Assembly: GCA_024233215.1 (NCBI GenBank)
Contig: JACKPW010000063.1
Coordinates: forward strand, 1-10,056
Origin: Verrucomicrobiales bacterium
GTDB taxonomy: Bacteria; Verrucomicrobiota; Verrucomicrobiia; Limisphaerales; J093
Direction of reading: 5' to 3'
DNA length: 10,056 bases
In this document: positions 1 through 6,800 of the stretch, piece after piece
Layout: each line of letters begins with the position of its first letter
How positions within the stretch are numbered: the first letter of the stretch is position 1
The notes under the pieces: generated by a model
The model's input: only the letters and a program-made list of their open reading frames with translations
Databases searched by the model: none
Told to the model about the DNA's origin: nothing
Position numbers and translations under genes: made by a program

Positions 1-1
1 T

Positions 2-490
2 GTGCGAGACGTGCTTGGGGCCGAAGGACGCGAGGTCCAGCTTCAGGGCAAGGGACGCAAGTGCCGCAGGATCCCGTTGTGGCGGAAAACGCAACGGTGC
101 GTTCGGCAGTGGATCCGCCGCAATCACCTGGCTCCCGAGGCTCCCTTACTGGCCAATCGTTTCGGCCAACCGTTGACCCGCTCCGGCGCCGCCAAGCAAC
201 TCCAGCAGTTGATTGAGCGCGCACAGCGCACGCGGCCCAGTCTGCAAAAGCGCCGCATCTCCCCGCACCAGTTTCGCCACGCGACGGCGATGCACATGCT
301 GGAATCCGGGGTGCCGATCGAGGTGATTGCCCTTTGGCTCGGGCACGAACGCCCGAACACGGCGCACGGCTACGTGGAAGCCAGCGTGGCCATGAAGAAA
401 CGGGCTCTGGAATCGCTTCAGCCCCCGAAATCCAAGCGGCAGAGGCCCCCGCTCAGCGATTCGCTCCTCCGGTTCCTGGATACCCTTTGA
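2..490 (+). CDS. Tyrosine recombinase (phage-integrase family), C-terminal catalytic part
   Basis: This is the C-terminal catalytic half of a tyrosine site-specific recombinase, which cuts and rejoins DNA through a 3'-phosphotyrosine intermediate. Counting the codon at position 2 as residue 1, the sequence shows the beta-hairpin lysine in GKGRK (K17), the HxxR box in SPHQFRH (H89, R92), the GHE box in ALWLGHE (H115) and the nucleophile in GYVEAS (Y124, codon 371-373). The first catalytic arginine and the N-terminal SAM-like DNA-binding domain would lie left of the window, so the gene is partial here and the GTG at position 2 is not a real start. The style of the tail (MKKRALESL, then a basic linker, then LLRFLDTL) resembles solo integrases that accompany IS91-type transposases; that likeness is from memory and unverified. 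An inverted repeat follows directly after the stop. The catalytic residues visible are all intact. Confidence 0.9.
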   Translation: MRDVLGAEGREVQLQGKGRKCRRIPLWRKTQRCVRQWIRRNHLAPEAPLLANRFGQPLTRSGAAKQLQQLIERAQRTRPSLQKRRISPHQFRHATAMHMLESGVPIEVIALWLGHERPNTAHGYVEASVAMKKRALESLQPPKSKRQRPPLSDSLLRFLDTL

Positions 491-574
491 GTTATGCGGA
501 GTCCGAGGCCAGGAATCCCCCGGTTCCGCAGGCGATACAGCTTCAACTCCACAGAACCACGTTCTCCGCATAAC
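491..574. repeat. 84-bp segment bounded by 11-bp perfect inverted repeats
   Basis: GTTATGCGGAG at 491-501 is repeated in perfect inverse orientation as CTCCGCATAAC at 564-574, and two further bases (CG) match after a 2-bp mismatch. The left copy begins immediately after the recombinase stop codon. The right copy ends exactly where readable homology to an IS66 transposase frame begins. It may be the terminus or crossover site of an element moved by the recombinase. It is not a canonical integron attC site, because the outer bases face the opposite way (GTT...AAC rather than AAC...GTT). Confidence 0.65.
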
Positions 575-807
575 GCCGGTTACCCTCCGGTTGCGGTAAC
601 CGGCGCCGGTGGCTCTTCATCGGGCACCCGGACGCGGGTTGGCGCAGTGCCGTGATCTACTCGATCATCATCAGTTGCCGCCGTCGCGGGATCAACCCCC
701 AGGAATACCTCACCGACGTCCCACGAAGGCTTCCCGCCCTCACCATCACCCAGATCGACCAGTTGCTGCCCGAAAACTGGCAATCCCAGTCGGTTTCGCA
801 GGCGTGA
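574..807 (+). pseudogene. IS66-family transposase, C-terminal remnant
   Basis: The frame read from 574 (stop TGA at 805-807) has no start codon of its own. It gives RRRWLFIGHPDAGWRSAVIYS and then a stretch containing SCRRRGINPQEYLTDVPRRLP and LLPENW. This is the extreme C-terminal module of IS66-family DDE transposases (the IS66_C region, typically WLFxGxxxAGxRSAxIYS...GxxPxxYLxDVLxRLP...LxPxxW). The bulk of the transposase, including the DDE catalytic core, and the accessory orfs are absent. The frame is blocked upstream by a TAA at 571-573, inside the inverted repeat. It is therefore a truncated, non-functional fragment of at most 77 codons left after deletion or recombination next to the tyrosine recombinase. 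Confidence 0.85.
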
Positions 808-1001
808 GTGGGGCGGCGGGGTTGGTCTCGTTCAGCCGCCCCACGGCCTGCACCCTGCTTACCGCTTACTCATGATCGGCGAACCAGGGAGGGCCTGATC
901 GCGGAAGCAGCGACCCGTGGCCGGTGTGCAACGTAACGAAACCGGCGCTGTCGTTTCGAGATCGCCGATCACTGGAACTGAACGGTCGGCGGACTACCGC
1001 T
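808..1001. other. Gene-free interval between IS66 remnant and HEAT-like gene
   Basis: I see no credible coding frame here beyond shadows. It contains the putative IS66 right end at 850-869 and a short near-palindrome GATCGCCGATC at 959-969. No rho-independent terminator with a T-run is evident downstream of the - strand gene that ends at 1002. Confidence 0.5.
850..869 (+). mobile_element. Probable right end of the IS66 remnant
   Basis: About 60 bp after the transposase stop, the sequence reads CTTACCGCTTAC (858-869). IS66-family elements characteristically have termini beginning GTAAGCG, and the reverse complement here starts GTAAGCGG. The distance from the tnpC stop also fits an IS66 right end. 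The left end is missing, so neither the paired terminal repeat nor the expected 8-bp target duplication can be confirmed. Confidence 0.5.
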
Positions 1002-2072
1002 TCAGCGTGCTTCGTCGCCTCCAGGCGGCGCAGGCCCGAGCGTGTTCAGGATGCGGGCCGCCGTTTCCCTGACCGGGTGGAACTTCCCCTCACTGATCCC
1101 CCATCGGCGCCATGTTTCCAGCTGAGTCAGCTGCGAGGGGGGAAACCACAACCCGAATGGATCGGTTCGCGCCATGCCTTCCAGAAAGGTCCGATCCCCA
1201 TTGTCGAGCAGCGGACGCAGGGACTCCAAACCCACAACTCTGATTTCGTGCGACGTCGACCCCCGCACCACCTGCAACAGCTCCGTTTTCACGCTCCTGT
1301 CCCCCCGGCACGCCCTGGCCATAAGGAAGCAATCGCGAGGAAGTCCGTTACTCTCCGGGGTCGCACTGCGGAGGACCTCGACATCGACCACTGCCGAGGT
1401 CGCGAGCACCGCCACCGCCTTGCGGAACAACGATCCGCTCCTTGAGAATTCACCGTCAACACGATCCTGCACCAATAGGAAATGATCCCCATGGGTCACT
1501 TTCGCACTTGTCTCAAGTGAATCTCTGACCAACTGGCAGGTTTGTGCCCCCGTGAGACCGGACGGTGCTCTGCGAATGACCTGGAGGGCGTTGTTGCGGA
1601 TGCCATAATCCTCATGGGCGACGAAGGTCCCGAGTGACGTTGCCAAGGCTTGGTCCACGGGATGCCCGACCAGGGCGCCAAGCGCCCTTGACACCACCCG
1701 CGCATCCTCCGCCGACAGCAAGAGCCTGGCGCTCGCCGGCGCGTTTGTGCCCTTCAATAGGCACGTAATAGCCCAATCCTGCAAGATCTGCCCGTGCAGC
1801 CCTTTGGCCACGTCAAGGAGTGCCTGCCCTGCCTCAGGCGTGTCCTTCCTAGCCAGAGCCAGGACGGCATCGTGCCCCCTCTTACCTCCGCTTTTGACGT
1901 CTGACAGAAGTTGAAAGACTGTAGCACACCCGCTTTCCAATCCGGGCGAGGAGGGCTCCCCCTGCCCAACAGCGCCGTGCATATTCAGGCCTGGAGCCGA
2001 GATTGAACTGACCGCGGTCAAGAGGACCAAACCGGCTGTTAGCCTGTATGGCCTTGGTACAGTAATCTTCAT
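1002..2072 (-). CDS. Exported HEAT-like repeat protein, function unknown
   Basis: The product is 356 residues from the ATG at 2072-2070. The frame stays open up to an ATG at 2171. I prefer the internal start because it puts a normal signal peptide at the N-terminus: MKITVPRPYR, then the hydrophobic stretch LTAGLVLLTAVSSISA. No strong Shine-Dalgarno is visible before either start. The mature part is helical with HEAT/armadillo-like units, for example VVSRALGALVGHPVDQALAT, GIRNNALQVIRRAP, EIRVVGLESLRPLL and VRETAARILNTLG. Such repeats usually form a protein-binding superhelix. I recognise no enzymatic motif. It probably acts in the periplasm or at the cell surface. It is co-directional with the metzincin and membrane-anchored genes upstream, but an inserted mobile-element relic (2187-2832) separates it from them. 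The family is not identified. Confidence 0.7.
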   Translation of the reverse strand: MKITVPRPYRLTAGLVLLTAVSSISAPGLNMHGAVGQGEPSSPGLESGCATVFQLLSDVKSGGKRGHDAVLALARKDTPEAGQALLDVAKGLHGQILQDWAITCLLKGTNAPASARLLLSAEDARVVSRALGALVGHPVDQALATSLGTFVAHEDYGIRNNALQVIRRAPSGLTGAQTCQLVRDSLETSAKVTHGDHFLLVQDRVDGEFSRSGSLFRKAVAVLATSAVVDVEVLRSATPESNGLPRDCFLMARACRGDRSVKTELLQVVRGSTSHEIRVVGLESLRPLLDNGDRTFLEGMARTDPFGLWFPPSQLTQLETWRRWGISEGKFHPVRETAARILNTLGPAPPGGDEAR

Positions 2073-2186
2073 ATCAATGTGGATCTGGCTGCGTCTTTCG
2101 TTCTTTACGCCTGTTCCAACTGCGTTCCTGGGTGGGCCCAATCCTGGAGGTTCGCGCTTCCAACGGCCCACTCCTCCATAAAAAAG
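2073..2186. other. Short spacer between HEAT-like gene and the mobile-element relic
   Basis: This holds the leader of the 1002-2072 gene. No convincing promoter or ribosome-binding site could be picked out. The open frame of the downstream gene continues back to 2171, so a longer N-terminus cannot be fully excluded, although it would bury the signal peptide. Confidence 0.4.
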
Positions 2187-2224
2187 CCAGTAAAGGGGTC
2201 AGTTCTTGATATTGTCATATCAGG
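2187..2224 (+). repeat. Left terminal inverted repeat of the RAYT element
   Basis: This 38-bp terminus carries the core AAAGGGGTCAGTTCTTGAT. It is the counterpart of the inverted copy at 2795-2832 and overlaps the last codons of the transposase relic, whose ancestral stop lies at 2220-2222. Confidence 0.7.
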
Positions 2225-2771
2225 TCTTGGCGGAGCGGTGCTGCCGATGGGGCAAATGGTGCAGGTAGCCGTGGGTGCTGATCTCCAGTCGGGCGGCAAT
2301 CCACTCGGTCTATCCCTGCATCGACTCCCGGCGTTCCTTCCCATAGCGTTCGGCCCCCATGCGCTCCTCCGTCGACTCCAGCAATTCCTCCCGGAACCGC
2401 TCCGTTCCCAAACACCACCCTCGCGCCGGGACCGGCATTTCGCTCCCGTCCACCACCAGCGACTTGTAGCGCCTGCTGAAAAGGTGCCCGCAACGCCTGT
2501 GACGCCGATTGAGTCCCCCGGTGTAGGCGCCCAGGAACCACTTCATCCCGGCCACAAGGTTGGGCTGCGGCGTTTCGACGACCAAGTGAAAGTGGTTGGG
2601 CATCAAGCAAAGCGCATGGATCTGCCAGCCGGTCTTGGCGCAGGCCTCGGCCAGAGTGTCCAGGAAACGCTGCCGGTCGGTGTCGTTACGGAAGATGGCC
2701 TCTCGACGGTTGCCCCGATTGAGGACGTGATAGACCGCCCCCGGATACTCCACTCTCAGCTTTCTGGCCAT
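2220..2771 (-). pseudogene. REP-associated tyrosine transposase (Y1/RAYT family), inactivated
   Basis: The start ATG at 2771-2769 gives MARKLRVEYPGAVYHVLNRG, the standard RAYT opening. The HUH metal-binding motif follows in LMPNHFHLVVE (H60, H62), then NLVAGMKWFLGAYT and GHLFSRRYKSLVVDGS. At residue ~110 the sequence jumps to RGWCLGTERFREELLE, which in intact members lies far downstream. The stretch that normally holds YLxxVxxYVHLNPVRA, with the catalytic tyrosine, is deleted in frame. A premature TAG at 2312-2310 follows residue 153. Beyond it the same frame continues with TEWIAARLEISTHGYLHHLP to a TGA at 2222-2220, matching the family's C-terminal helix-turn-helix-like tail. With two independent lesions it is a dead gene. 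Family members normally run well over 200 residues. Confidence 0.88.
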
Positions 2772-2794
2772 GCCCCGAGGACTGCCGGATCCGG

Positions 2795-2832
2795 CCTCAT
2801 ATGTCGATCTTAAGAACCGACCCCGTTACGGC
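2795..2832 (-). repeat. Right terminal inverted repeat of the RAYT element
   Basis: On the - strand this reads GTAACGGGGTCGGTTCTTAAG, then a CGACATATGAGG tail, matching the left end at 2187-2224. It lies upstream of the transposase start and also encodes the final residues and stop of the neighbouring 335-residue protein. Confidence 0.7.
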
Positions 2833-3804
2833 CCTTCCAGCGGCTCTCTCCTTCAACTGACGCTGGAAAGCCCGTGCCTGCGAATCCCATGCATCCCAAG
2901 AACGGCCGCCAGCGGTTCCATGTCTCCAGTCTGAGAAGCGGCGCAGCAATATGTCAGGATCATAGACTATCTGATCCATCATCTCCTCAAGACCGACCTC
3001 GCTCACGATTGCCTTCATGAACGCGGCATCGATCACTCCGCCCGAAAAACAGTGAACCTCCCCGTTGGGATGAACGAACACAGTCTGCTCAGGGTGATCC
3101 CGGTAGAACTCGAAGATCTTTCGCCCCTCGGGCCGTCCGCTGACGCAGAGTCCCTGGATGCACTTGCCTGTCAACACGGCTGCTTCGCGGGCTGAACTCG
3201 AGCTATCCCGTTTCCACATCACCGTGTTCACCCAGAACTCGGGGTTGCTGCCTTGAACGAGAAGCGCCAGGGCATCGTCGTTTCGCCGCGCGAGAATCCC
3301 GGACAGCACCGGCACGAAATCAAGAACGGCCGCGTCCCCCAGCGTGATTTCCACTCCTGCATACTCACGAGTCAGGGTTTCCAGAAGCACCTGTGCCGAA
3401 GGTGAACAACCGCCAAAGGCAAGGATGCGGATGATGTGCTGCTTGTTCCAGGCGCTGGGAATACTGCGGTACAACTCGATGAGGCGGGCTTCGTTCTCGG
3501 TGGTGAGCAAAGGCACCTCCGCCACTTTGGGACGCTGGTGCGGTCGCTCCAACAACCCGGCGAGGAGGGACCATTGGGCGGTGCTGTCATCCGAATCCAA
3601 CGGGCCCGAATCAGCGGCATTGGGAACATCGACGGAACCTGGCTCAGGCCCACCGTGGTCTCGGCTTCGTGAACCGGCCTCCGGCGGGGTCTGCTTCAGG
3701 CTATGCTCAGCGCTCGGAACCGGCGGCTTCTGCCTGATGAGCGCCAAGAGGCAGACACCAAGCACAACGACCAGGACAAGGAGCGATTTCTTGGAAGTCG
3801 TCAT
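2797..3804 (-). CDS. Membrane-anchored protein of unknown function with a transposon-derived C-terminus
   Basis: This encodes 335 residues. The N-terminus MTTSKKSLLVLVVVLGVCLLALI is a short basic stretch and one hydrophobic segment, so a signal anchor. The LGVC at 15-18 is a poor lipobox because hydrophobic residues continue after the Cys. A proline- and acid-rich linker (about 25-78) leads to a mostly helical domain with weak HEAT-like character around SAWNKQHIIRILAFGGCSPS and AAVLDFVPVLSGILARR. No catalytic motif is recognised. The start is 9 bp after the stop of the giant metzincin gene, with AGGA seven bases ahead, so the two are likely cotranscribed and functionally linked. The last residues (roughly AVTGSVLKIDI) are encoded by the right terminus of the RAYT element, so the native C-terminus has probably been replaced. 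The domain is assigned to no known family. Confidence 0.75.
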   Translation of the reverse strand: MTTSKKSLLVLVVVLGVCLLALIRQKPPVPSAEHSLKQTPPEAGSRSRDHGGPEPGSVDVPNAADSGPLDSDDSTAQWSLLAGLLERPHQRPKVAEVPLLTTENEARLIELYRSIPSAWNKQHIIRILAFGGCSPSAQVLLETLTREYAGVEITLGDAAVLDFVPVLSGILARRNDDALALLVQGSNPEFWVNTVMWKRDSSSSAREAAVLTGKCIQGLCVSGRPEGRKIFEFYRDHPEQTVFVHPNGEVHCFSGGVIDAAFMKAIVSEVGLEEMMDQIVYDPDILLRRFSDWRHGTAGGRSWDAWDSQARAFQRQLKERAAGRAVTGSVLKIDI

Positions 3805-3811
3805 GGCACAG

Positions 3812-3815
3812 TCCT
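3812..3815 (-). promoter_or_regulatory. Ribosome-binding site of the 335-residue protein
   Basis: AGGA sits seven bases before the ATG at 3804 and overlaps the TAG stop of the upstream gene (3814-3816). This supports translational coupling of the two genes. Confidence 0.6.
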
Positions 3816-6800
3816 AATCGTTCCACACTACCGGTGTCCAAGCCTCGAATTTCCCTCGCTCGAACCGATTCACCTCGTCACCGTTCGGATAGTAGCGGTG
3901 CATAAGAGCAGTTGCGTCATCCGGGTCACCTTCGTTCGGGATTGTCCCGTCAGGTAACGGCACACCACGGTGCTCGAGTCCGGCGGTGTGGCCATACTCG
4001 TGCACCGCAATTCGCCCATTCAATTCTACTACTCCATTGGTGTTCATCGGGGAATAGTGGAAATGCGCGAGAACCACGCTTGGCCTGCCGGGCGTCGCGT
4101 AGCCAGCCATTTCCAGCCCGTCAATCGAGATTCGGGCTACGTATTTCACATTTGCAAAGCGCGCATCCAGTAGATGGTTCAAGTGCCCTGGCTCACGCAC
4201 TGTATTGTAAATGGCGGCAGTAAAATCCACCACCTGATTGGTCGGAGGAATATCATAGGCCGCAGGAAATGTTGCGTGTCGAGCCCTGGGGATGATGAAC
4301 TCCATGTAGGTAGGAACGTCATCCACAGTCTTGTCCAAGCCGAGTTCGTCGTCTCGATGCGGGTCGTCGTCGTCTCTCGCGAGCAATGCGGCGCCTTCAT
4401 CGAAGACGGGTTGCAGATCCGGCTTGCCGCCGGTCAGATCCGGATGCCGCGCCCAGGTCATGCGCACGATCTTCGGCTTGTTGGCCTCCACTTCAATGTC
4501 ATACTGGTACCAATGACAGGCGATCTCGGCCGAAATATCCGGTGTCTCCCCCTTCGGCACCTGCAGCATGACGAGCCCGTCGGCATCAACCCGGTTGCTT
4601 GCCACCGTGATCAGGGCCGCTACCGGGTCGATCTGGGCACCCTCCATGCGATTGTTGGGTTCATCCATTCCGCACGAAGTGGAACCGATCTCCAGCGAGT
4701 TCCCATCGGTTTTGTCGACTGCCTCCACACGAAGCACCACCGAACGCTTGGGTTTGGGCCAACTGGCCGCGTGTGCGTCAAGCGTGACCCAGGTCTGCGC
4801 CTTCCGCCTGTACCTGACATTTGGATCCTCGGCTTGAGCGGGAGGACTACCGTACAGTTCCCACGCCGATCCGAACTGTGAGCACTTCTCCATCGGCAAG
4901 GGCCAAACTCCGTCCGGAGGCCGGGCAACTGCAGGCAGCCCGGACGTGACCGTCACCGCTCCTTCCGTGTTGGTGATTACCAGCGTCTCAACTCCAAGCG
5001 CCAGTGGCTCTGAGGGCCACGTATAGTGCCGTCCTTCCCCGTTCCTGCCAGGCCGGTTCTCGATCAGGCACTGGAGCCACGAACAAGCGTTTGTGGCGCC
5101 ACCGCCACCATCCCGTGACCACCACATGCTGAACGCCGAGTCAGGCCAGGTACGATCTACGGGAGGAGAGGGATAGGAATAGAGCTTTTGCGACTCTTCG
5201 CACGTGTATGCGGCAATGAAAACCTCGGGGGATGGCGCCATCTCTTCGCCGTCGAATACGCCGTCACCATCCGAGTCCGGGTCTAACGGGTTGGAGGCGC
5301 CGCTGTTGGCCTCGGTCCCGTCACTCAGGCCATCATGGTCAGTGTCTGGATCAGTGGGATCGGTTCCAAGCAGGTTCTCCTCGTGGTCGCTGAGGCCGTC
5401 ATCGTCGGTATCCGGATCAAGGGGGTCGGTTCCAAGGAGGGTCTCCTCCTGGTCGCTCAGGCCGTCATCGTCGGTGTCCGGATCGAAGGGATCGGTTCCG
5501 AGGAGGGCCTCCTCTGCGTCGGTCAAACCGTCCCCGTCGCTGTCGAGGTGCTGGAACTCCAGGTGGAGATTGTAGGCTCCGGTGGAACTTGCACTCCAAT
5601 GCCGCACTTTCACGTAGTAGGTTCCGGCGGTAAGAACGCCCGTCAAGTGGAAGTTGAGACCTTCGCCGGCATCATCGTTGTAGGCCAACTGCGTGCCGGC
5701 CGCATCGTAGAGGTAGCCGTAGGTGTCGGTGGTGCCCGTGGTGTAGGCCGTCAGGGTGCCCGGAGCGCTCAGATCGACGCGGAAGCAGTCCACGTCCCCA
5801 CCCCAGTTGATCGCCCCGGCCGTGACGCTGTTCATGCCCACCACCGTGGCCTGAGCGAAAGTATCCCCGTGGTCATCGGCTCCTCCGCCCCCGCCCGTGG
5901 TGACATACAGCGTGTAAGGCCCGGTCCCGGTGCTCGAGTAATGCCGGACCTTCACGTAGTAGGTCCCCGTGGTAACCGGGTAGCTCAACGCGAAGTTGTA
6001 GCCTTCCCCGCTGTCGTCATCCGACGCCAACTGCGTGCCCGCCGCGTTGTAGAGGTAACCGTAGGTGTCGGTGCTGCCGGTCGTGTAGGCGGTCAGGGTC
6101 GTTGACGAGGACACGGAGACCTCGAAGTAGTCGATGTCTCCGGCTGATTCGATGACGCCGCCAACACTGCTCCCCAGCGACACGGATGTGGCGGCGCCCG
6201 GGGTGTCGCCGTGATCGTCGCTTCCGGCCCCGCAGTTCGGATCCAGGGTGTAGACGGGTCCGTTGTCGTTCGAGACGTTGCCGGAGACTGGCGTGGTCAC
6301 GTTGCAGACGGCGAAGTTCGAGGTGTCGACGTGCGCGTAGGCGTCGGTCCAGATGCCCGTGTTGCAGTCCTCCACCAAGGTGTCCATGACCGCGCGGTTG
6401 GCCGAGGAATCGCCCGGGTTGGCGTTGAACTTGAAGGCGGTCTGCGCCCAGCGCACGTGGAACCCGCCGAAGTTGAGTCCGCCGTTGGACGCGTAGTAGT
6501 CCCAGATCGCCGGCGAGGCCTCGTAGCCGGGATTGCCGCTGCTGCCCGAGATCGTGGCCCCGACCGTGTTGTCGTTGGCGGAGGTCAGGATCGAGGGGTT
6601 GGCGGCGCTGCCGTACCAGGCGGTCGAGCCGTAGAGCATGAGGTAGGCGGAGGGGGCGTATTTAATGACGCAACCGGAATCGAAGGTGACGGCCCCGCTG
6701 AGGTAGGTGGCATTGCTGACGTGATAGGTCTGGCCCGGCTGGAAGGTGTAGTCGGTCACCGAGCCATTGAGGGTGGTGTAGTCCAGCACCATCCCCGGGC

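Larger units (their letters stand above)
2187..2832. mobile_element. RAYT/REP-type element relic with terminal inverted repeats
   Basis: The + strand of 2187-2224 and the - strand of 2832-2795 align over 38 positions with 29 identities by eye. They share the core GTAA[AC]GGGGTC[AG]GTTCTT and, further in, CATAT. The two copies point in opposite directions and enclose a broken Y1-type transposase (2220-2771). This is the layout of a transposon related to REP-associated tyrosine transposases, which process single-stranded hairpin ends without duplicating the target. The element is about 646 bp and cannot move itself because the transposase lacks its catalytic segment. It lies between two host genes and overlaps the 3' end of the one on its right. 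Confidence 0.7.

Noticed and set aside
491..574. Integron attC site
   Set aside because: The outer arms are oriented GTT...AAC rather than RYYYAAC...GTTRRRY, and no inner paired boxes or cassette gene are visible.
924..1445. 173-codon + strand open frame
   Set aside because: It is antisense to the HEAT-like gene, with an Arg/Pro-rich composition typical of a shadow frame.
2079..2813. 244-codon + strand open frame
   Set aside because: It runs antisense across the RAYT pseudogene and its ends; no domain is recognisable.
5335..6105. 256-codon + strand open frame over the TSP3/PPC region
   Set aside because: It is a shadow created by the repeat array; the - strand frame encodes clear TSP3 and PPC motifs.
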